A stretch of 49,497 nucleotides of DNA from Vulcanimicrobiota bacterium (GTDB lineage: Bacteria > Vulcanimicrobiota > JAJTBE01). The position numbers and the translations under genes were made by a program. Below, piece by piece: positions 43,968 to 49,497 of the stretch. The notes beneath the pieces were generated by a model that was not told the DNA's origin, ran no database searches, and saw nothing but the letters and a program-made list of their open reading frames with translations. The stretch's first letter is position 1; each line of letters starts with the position of its first letter. Location: NCBI GenBank assembly GCA_021107945.1, contig JAIORV010000208.1, positions 1 to 49,497 of the forward strand. The letters run 5' to 3'.

Positions 43968-46900
43968 ATGAGTAAGAAAAAATCAGGTTTACATCTTGCC
44001 GCCTGCCTTGTGAAAATTAATATAATCCCTCATTCACCGGTACAGGCCGACGAGGAAGAAAGAATTAATATTCTGAAGAAAATTGTTAACGGAGTCATGG
44101 GGAGAGATTGGATCTCATCGGATCCAGACAACAGGATAATCAAGGATACGGTTGACGGCATGATTATTGCATACTGTAATAACCGCGAGTTTGAAGACTC
44201 CCTGAATCATGCCGTGGAGATCCGGAAAAGGATCGAGGCATCAAACGGGGAGAAGACAGATGCCGATAAAAAAGTCAATATAAGAATCGGACTTTATCAT
44301 GGTCCGGTTCATTTAAGAGTGGAGGCAGATAAACATTATTATCTTGCAGGCAATAGTGAAAATAATGTGGTACGGGTTGCTGACTGCGGGGAAGCGGGGC
44401 ACATTCTTTCGTCCTCAAGTTATCGAAAGTTATTCCCCCACAGAAAAATATTTCATTATTGTGGGAAGTATAAGGATCAAAGTGGTGACATCCTTGAAAT
44501 ATATAACATATATAAGAAAGATCAATTCGGCAATAGAAAAACTCCCATGAAAAACAGGATTCCCGATATTCCTAACACCCAAAAGTTGACAATACAGAGA
44601 GTTAAAGGCAAGCCTGATCATCTTGAATTCCAGAGTGGCGGTGAATATGCGGCGATTCAGAAAATACAGTACCAGGTTGACGAGGCTACCATGAATATTA
44701 TTAATTCCAGACTTGATGATATAGCCTGCAATCTATCCAATATGGAGGTTGTTTATTCTAAATTTGAGACTCTTGGTGGGTTAATGTTCAGGATATTATT
44801 ACCTGGCAACATCCAGAATTTCATAACAGGATTAAACAGTCCCATTACCATATTGACAGACGACCCGAAGAATCCCTGGGAACTGCTACATGACGGAAAC
44901 GGGTTCCTCTGTATGAGGGTTCCCATTGGAAGAAAGCTGATCTCCCAATTTGCAAGGACACAGGTGATTTCCACTCCAAGAGAGAAGCCTTCCGTCCTTA
45001 TTATTGCAAGTGAGATAAGGGGGCTGAAAAATGTAACACAGGAAGCTGAAGAAATCAGAAAACTTCTGGTGGACCAGGACACCTGTGATGTCAGAATGAT
45101 GGTGGGGGATAATTTAAAGTGGGATGATGTCCTGGGAACGCTTATGCAAAACAAATTCGATATCATTCATTATGCCGGGCATGCCACCCTGGATAAAGAA
45201 AGCCAGGAAGGAAAACTACTCTTATCTGACAACCCTCTCACGGCAAATCAGTTGATGAGGTGTATTAACGGTTCTCCCCTTTTCTTCCTGAACGCATGCC
45301 TTACATCAAGAGATGACAACAATAATCTCAATGCAGATGCTGAAGAAATATTTGTCAATTCACCCAGGATAAATCTCAATTTCGGTACGGCCCTTCTTAT
45401 CGGGAATACAGGAGGAGTGGCAAAAGCATTCATCGGATCCCAGTGGAAAATTGATGATGAAAGCGCAAGGGATTTCGCCCTCTCATTTTACAGGTATCTC
45501 AGGGCGGGAAATGAGATAGGCGAGGCATTAAGACTTGCCCGGGGAGATTCAATGAAAGATTATAGAAACATGCCCACATGGGCGGCATACGTTCTTTATG
45601 GGAATCCACGATACAGGGTATTTGAAGTGGAGGAGATGGAAGAAGAAGAAGAAAACGGAAATGTTATTGATATACAGGAACCCCGGGGAGAAGAGACTGG
45701 TCAGCCTGTAACGGAGCCTGTTCAAGAGGAAACGGGACTGGTTATTGATAAATTGGACGATTCCGCCAACACGGTCTTGTTCCAGGGAATACAGGAAATG
45801 CAAAAGGCGAGATCAGCCAGTCTCACAACACCTTTCCTTATGACCGGGCTTCTCAAAATTGAAGATGGATATGCCCGGAAATTCATAAAGTCAAACAACC
45901 TGGAACCTGACGATATGATTAAAATCCTGTCGGAATTGATGGCCGGAGACGACGATGTAAAAACTGAGGAGATTGGTATATCGGAGCGGGTGATGAAGAT
46001 TTTTGAGCTTGCCGGGGAATACTCCAACCTGGATTCCGGTGAGAATTTCGTTCGTGAAAAACACATCCTGCAGGGATTCTTTGAAAACGGCGGAGGCTTC
46101 ACCGGGGGTATTCTGAGAGAATATGAAATTGATTTTCCGGAAACAAGAGAAGAGATCTTTTTAATGCCACTATTTGCCCCTTCCAGAGGAGCTATAAGAC
46201 AGAATAGAGAGAGGGAATCTCCCATATTCCGGGGGGGTGAGCCTACAGGAGAAGAAGAGATCGGGGATGATCGGCAACCAAGAGTGGAATCTATAGGGGA
46301 GTCTTTCGACAACCTTCGATTCAGCTCATTCTATCCCAAGGAGATAAAACATGATGAATTCGGTAAAATCATTGCATACGCTCATATTGAAAGTCTGGCG
46401 GCGGTAGTGGCGCGGGAAGCGAAAACTTTATTAAATCTTCCTCAAAATGCACAAATACAGGCAAATATTAAAAAACCGTCAAGGCAGATTCCAAAATTCA
46501 GTAAAGTCATGGTAACAGCGGATATTCCCGGACTTCTATTTGATTCAACAGAAGCGATCATGCCGATATGGGAGGATAAGCAATCGGTTACTTTTCGCTT
46601 CAGGATTGATCCTTCTTTTAAAGGAAACGTTTGCCGGGGGTGGCTCCACTTCTGGCTTGAGGGAATGATTCTTGCCGATTTGCGCATAAACATTTTCATC
46701 ACACGCGAGGATATTCCGGAAATTTTCAAAGAAGAATTGTCTCAGATAAATACAAGCCCCTATCCTTCAGTTTTCCCGTCCTATTCTCACAGGGATGCCG
46801 CAGTTGTCAAAAATTTCAAAATATGCGTGGAGGCACTCGGGGGTGAGTACCTTCAGGATATAAGCACATTGCGCACAGGACAGGACTGGAATAAGGAGCT

Positions 46901-48107
46901 TATGAATTTAATTAAAAAAGCTGATGTATTCCAGCTTTTCTGGTCAGAGAACTCAGCTTCTTCATGTTTTGTTGAGCAGGAATGGCGTTTTGCCCTCGAG
47001 GAAAGAAAAAGGCGTCCTGATCCCCTTTTCATTCGCCCGGTTTATTGGTCACCGGAGCCTGTCACCTTTCCGAAAGAACTTGATCCTATACACTTTGCAC
47101 CGTTTCCTGCGTCACAATTCGCTGATCCATCCGGCATGATGGACAGCCTGTTATTAAGAAAGCTCAGGGAGATGAAACTGGATCCAAATCAGGTTTCGCA
47201 GCATGTGAGAAATGACCTGATAAACTCTATGGAAATTGTAAAAATGAGGGGAAATAGCATTCTTACCACATCCGATCTTTTCATGAGATTCGCGGATAAC
47301 AAGTCCGGGGAAACATGGCGACTTCTACGCTTTTTTGAGGAAGCCATCCTTCATATGAATGATATTCATCAAGATGTCAAAACCGCAGTGAATGAAATAA
47401 AAATCCCCTGGAGCGCGGATATAGTCATATCGTCCCGATTGAAAACAGTTTTCAAGAACGCTTTGAAAATCGCCGATTCATCTGCCGATTCCCCCGGGAT
47501 TATCAGGGAAAGACATGTTTTACACTCAATGATTCAGGATGCAATTGTTTCAGGGGGAAGAAGCCTATTATTCCTTATCTTAAAAAAATATGGATTTGAT
47601 CTCGAAATGGCCGCGAGACAATTAAATATTGATACCGGGTCCATTTCAATTGAATCTCCCATCATGGATCCCAACATAATTGGATTGATGAGCGAAGATG
47701 CACGAAAAGCCGTCAAATTTGCCCGGGAATCGGCATTGTCAAGACCCAACAGGTATCTGACAACATCGGATCTCCTCATCGGTCTTATGGAATTGAGAGG
47801 CCTGACACAAAGAGTATTTCGCCGTTTCGAAATAGACCTGGAAAAAATGAAAAAAGTTCTGTTACCTTCCCTGTTAACTATTGCACCGCCTCCGGGCAAG
47901 GGCTTGAAGCTATCACGCAGGTTAATGGCAAATGTTCTCAATCCGGCGCTTCAAGTAGCAAAAGAAAGTCAAAAACCCGTTGATGAGAAAGCTTTACTCA
48001 AGACTGTGATAAATGAAATGATACGAGACCGAAATTGTCTAACATCAAAAATGCTATCAATATTGGAATTTGATCCGATAAAAGCCCTCCAGTATGTGGA
48101 CGAATAG
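43968..48107 (+). CDS. Cyclase-like / CHAT protease / TIR / Clp_N multidomain protein
   Basis: In this 1379-residue protein, residues ~8-165 look like a class III nucleotide-cyclase fold (VDGMIIAY, NIRIGLYHGPV, GEAGHILSSSS), but the first metal-binding Asp is not evident, so it is probably inactive. A CHAT caspase-like protease covers ~300-550, with HYAGHA (His405) and LNACLTS (Cys444), the expected His-Cys pair. A Clp_N-like pair of repeats covers ~605-730, and a beta-rich region ~780-920. A TIR domain at ~928-1050 (PSVFPSYSHRDAAVVKNF) has a Glu in FVEQEWRFALE (E1003/E1005) where the NADase Glu usually lies. Four more Clp_N-like repeats end it. It is the likely effector. The start at 43968 has GGGTGAG upstream; 43950 is also possible. 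Confidence 0.88.
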   Translation: MSKKKSGLHLAACLVKINIIPHSPVQADEEERINILKKIVNGVMGRDWISSDPDNRIIKDTVDGMIIAYCNNREFEDSLNHAVEIRKRIEASNGEKTDADKKVNIRIGLYHGPVHLRVEADKHYYLAGNSENNVVRVADCGEAGHILSSSSYRKLFPHRKIFHYCGKYKDQSGDILEIYNIYKKDQFGNRKTPMKNRIPDIPNTQKLTIQRVKGKPDHLEFQSGGEYAAIQKIQYQVDEATMNIINSRLDDIACNLSNMEVVYSKFETLGGLMFRILLPGNIQNFITGLNSPITILTDDPKNPWELLHDGNGFLCMRVPIGRKLISQFARTQVISTPREKPSVLIIASEIRGLKNVTQEAEEIRKLLVDQDTCDVRMMVGDNLKWDDVLGTLMQNKFDIIHYAGHATLDKESQEGKLLLSDNPLTANQLMRCINGSPLFFLNACLTSRDDNNNLNADAEEIFVNSPRINLNFGTALLIGNTGGVAKAFIGSQWKIDDESARDFALSFYRYLRAGNEIGEALRLARGDSMKDYRNMPTWAAYVLYGNPRYRVFEVEEMEEEEENGNVIDIQEPRGEETGQPVTEPVQEETGLVIDKLDDSANTVLFQGIQEMQKARSASLTTPFLMTGLLKIEDGYARKFIKSNNLEPDDMIKILSELMAGDDDVKTEEIGISERVMKIFELAGEYSNLDSGENFVREKHILQGFFENGGGFTGGILREYEIDFPETREEIFLMPLFAPSRGAIRQNRERESPIFRGGEPTGEEEIGDDRQPRVESIGESFDNLRFSSFYPKEIKHDEFGKIIAYAHIESLAAVVAREAKTLLNLPQNAQIQANIKKPSRQIPKFSKVMVTADIPGLLFDSTEAIMPIWEDKQSVTFRFRIDPSFKGNVCRGWLHFWLEGMILADLRINIFITREDIPEIFKEELSQINTSPYPSVFPSYSHRDAAVVKNFKICVEALGGEYLQDISTLRTGQDWNKELMNLIKKADVFQLFWSENSASSCFVEQEWRFALEERKRRPDPLFIRPVYWSPEPVTFPKELDPIHFAPFPASQFADPSGMMDSLLLRKLREMKLDPNQVSQHVRNDLINSMEIVKMRGNSILTTSDLFMRFADNKSGETWRLLRFFEEAILHMNDIHQDVKTAVNEIKIPWSADIVISSRLKTVFKNALKIADSSADSPGIIRERHVLHSMIQDAIVSGGRSLLFLILKKYGFDLEMAARQLNIDTGSISIESPIMDPNIIGLMSEDARKAVKFARESALSRPNRYLTTSDLLIGLMELRGLTQRVFRRFEIDLEKMKKVLLPSLLTIAPPPGKGLKLSRRLMANVLNPALQVAKESQKPVDEKALLKTVINEMIRDRNCLTSKMLSILEFDPIKALQYVDE

Positions 48108-48781
48108 GCGTGGCCATTCATTTAGTTAGCCATTTCTAATAGGTTTTGTCCTATTCTCCCCCCCCCATGTCCCCCTTCTCGGAAAGGAGATTAAGAGGGG
48201 GGCAAAAGGATGACAATATTTCCTGAGTATAGCTCATATGTATTCCTTTCACTTCCTGGAATCCCGGATAGGTTGCAATGAAGTTGGCCGAAAACTCGGC
48301 GCGCCCTAATTCTTGCTGTCGAGACTGGAAACGATTGGGGTGCACATGCTTAACACCATTTTCCCATGTGATTATCTTATTGTTCAGAAAAAAGCAAATA
48401 GCATTCTATAAATCCCTATTAACAGATAATCTTTCCCTGTTGCCCCAAAAAAATTCCCTGTTATCTTTTTAGGGAAATTGGAATTTTACCAGATTCTTTG
48501 ATCGGGAAAGCCCCTGTTTTGCTATGTTTGTTCCATCACGATTTTCCCCTTATTCCAATGAACCTACCCGAAAAGTTAATATTTCCCTGTAAATACCCTG
48601 TTTTTTGATGTTTTCAGGTGAGATTCTAGTATGGTTGAGTGCGGGAAATTTTAGTTCACCAGCATTTGCCCCATGTAGCCGGACGAGATTTTTACATATT
48701 TTGCGGTGTAACTATTTAACTTTATTGTTTATCTCCTCCGGGTCTTATTAATCCTTATCTGTTAATTGGGGTCAAGGGATA
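48108..48781. other. Intergenic region with TTCCCTGT motifs
   Basis: I find no gene in 670 bp between convergent genes. There is a 9-C run near 48158 and an AATAGG/CCTATT hairpin at 48138-48155 without a T-tract, only a weak terminator candidate. At 48400-48610 TTCCCTGT or close variants recur at 48433, 48454 and 48583, with TACCCTGT at about 48594. The part around 48454-48478 can pair as AATTCCCT...AGGGAAATT. The meaning is unknown. Confidence 0.55.
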
Positions 48782-49456
48782 CTATGAGGATGTTGGACGG
48801 ATGTTTTTTCGTTGCCGAGCTTGGTCATTATTATCTCTTGTTTTATTCTTAAGCTTGTTAATTCTCATCTCAACTTGCTCAAGAAGCTTCGGGGCAATAT
48901 AGACATACTCGAGAATTGCCCTGCAAATATCTTCCAAAATTGGTATTTCACCTTGTGTTAGTCCCCCCAAATCTGCATGAGCACCTATATTTCTTAAATC
49001 TCGTAACCCATGAGCCAATTTCATTAAGCGCTCAGGAATCTTGCCTTCTTCTGATAAATTCTTTAAACGCTCATAAAGACTCTTCCCTTCTGCCTTTTGG
49101 TCAATGCAAATAATGTCGAGAACTCTGCCAAGAAGAACAGCAAACGCATTGCAGTCAATGTTTCTTATATTCAGAGCCTCCTTGTATGCCTTATTAACCT
49201 TATCCGGAAGTCCTTCGAGAGGTTTGGCAACAAAGGGATAAAGAATCTCATATTTCCATTCATCAGGATCAAAGTAATTACACCACAGAATTTTTTGAAA
49301 GAGAATACCTGAGCATGCAGGACATTTAACAAGATTCCAGTCCGTGTAATCACTATGCCCCTCAAAAAGAGGGTCGTTTTCAAATTCAAAGGGATTTGTT
49401 ATTATTGAATATGATGCTACGATTTCCATTGGAGATTCATTTGGGTGTATATACAT
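48782..49456 (-). CDS. DUF4145-like protein
   Basis: This 224-residue protein has a CPAC (residues 45-48) near the start, with a further Cys at 59. The segment LYPFVAKPLEGLPDKVNKAY...EALNIRNIDCNAFAVLLGRV is followed by LYERLKNLSEEGKIPERLMKLAHGLRDLRNIGAHAD, the pattern of DUF4145 proteins. These are often found near restriction or defence genes, but their biochemical role is not established. An in-frame TGA lies a few codons upstream of the ATG at 49456, so the gene is complete; 49432 is an alternative start. It faces the large cluster on the opposite strand and may mark its right boundary. Confidence 0.82.
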   Translation of the reverse strand: MYIHPNESPMEIVASYSIITNPFEFENDPLFEGHSDYTDWNLVKCPACSGILFQKILWCNYFDPDEWKYEILYPFVAKPLEGLPDKVNKAYKEALNIRNIDCNAFAVLLGRVLDIICIDQKAEGKSLYERLKNLSEEGKIPERLMKLAHGLRDLRNIGAHADLGGLTQGEIPILEDICRAILEYVYIAPKLLEQVEMRINKLKNKTRDNNDQARQRKNIRPTSS

Positions 49457-49497
49457 TCTGTCAAAAAATCATGCCGCCTTGAGATCAGTTATTCCCG

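Noticed and set aside
43968-44470. Active adenylate or guanylate cyclase domain
   Set aside because: The fold pattern is cyclase-like, but the first metal-binding Asp motif is not seen (LVKINIIPHS region), so I call it cyclase-like only.
48138-48155. Rho-independent terminator after the CHAT-TIR gene
   Set aside because: The 6-bp AATAGG/CCTATT stem is AT-rich and followed by C residues instead of a T-tract.

Overview
The window is bacterial DNA: Shine-Dalgarno-led genes, many TTG/ATG starts, and no RNA genes that I could see. It probably comes from an uncultured lineage, because the gene breaks are packed with dispersed repeats of the kind seen in environmental genomes. I cannot name the taxon. 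No tRNA, rRNA, CRISPR array, complete insertion sequence or phage gene was recognised. From about 4.1 to 48.1 kb every gene lies on the + strand. Minus-strand genes lie at both ends: a HEAT-repeat protein on the left and a DUF4145-like protein on the right.

Layout. (1) 0.1-2.7 kb holds a large HEAT-repeat protein whose C-terminal zinc-containing domain recurs in a second HEAT protein at 42.4-43.9 kb. (2) 2.7-4.1 kb is gene-free and repeat-rich. (3) 4.1-6.4 kb holds a tandemly duplicated set of very small membrane proteins that share a Trp-rich C-terminal tail; one copy carries an in-frame TAG. (4) 6.75-12.9 kb holds three paralogous membrane-anchored zinc-ribbon P-loop GTPases, with a GIY-YIG nuclease ORF between the first two. 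(5) 13.1-21.1 kb is a tight operon: TPR-like protein, Clp_N/AAA+ ATPase, Ser/Thr kinase, a second TPR-like protein, a small unknown, and a GrpE-like protein. (6) 21.3-29.1 kb holds three different Hsp70s (one fused to a vWA domain), a second GrpE-like protein and a zinc-ribbon/TPR protein. (7) 29.1-39.8 kb holds a giant protein with a possible divergent J-domain, FnIII-like repeats and a C-terminal GTPase; a shorter paralogous GTPase; a GAP1-like protein; and a fourth membrane GTPase. (8) 39.8-42.4 kb holds two YidC/Oxa1-like paralogues, the second with its cytoplasmic loop deleted. (9) 42.4-48.1 kb holds the second HEAT protein and a 1379-residue protein combining a cyclase-like domain, a CHAT protease, a TIR domain and Clp_N repeats.

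Interpretation. GAP1-type proteins paired with double-GTPase (DO-GTPase) families are known from predicted NTP-dependent conflict systems of bacteria with complex lifestyles. Here that core appears to be combined with a private Hsp70/GrpE/AAA+ chaperone set, a kinase, membrane insertase-like proteins and a candidate CHAT/TIR effector. A plausible reading, by inference only, is a membrane-associated surveillance or suicide machine: GTPases, the kinase and chaperones would set a threshold, HEAT/TPR/FnIII scaffolds would sense or assemble, and the CHAT-TIR protein would execute. Domain calls rest on motifs read by eye. The system-level function is a hypothesis.
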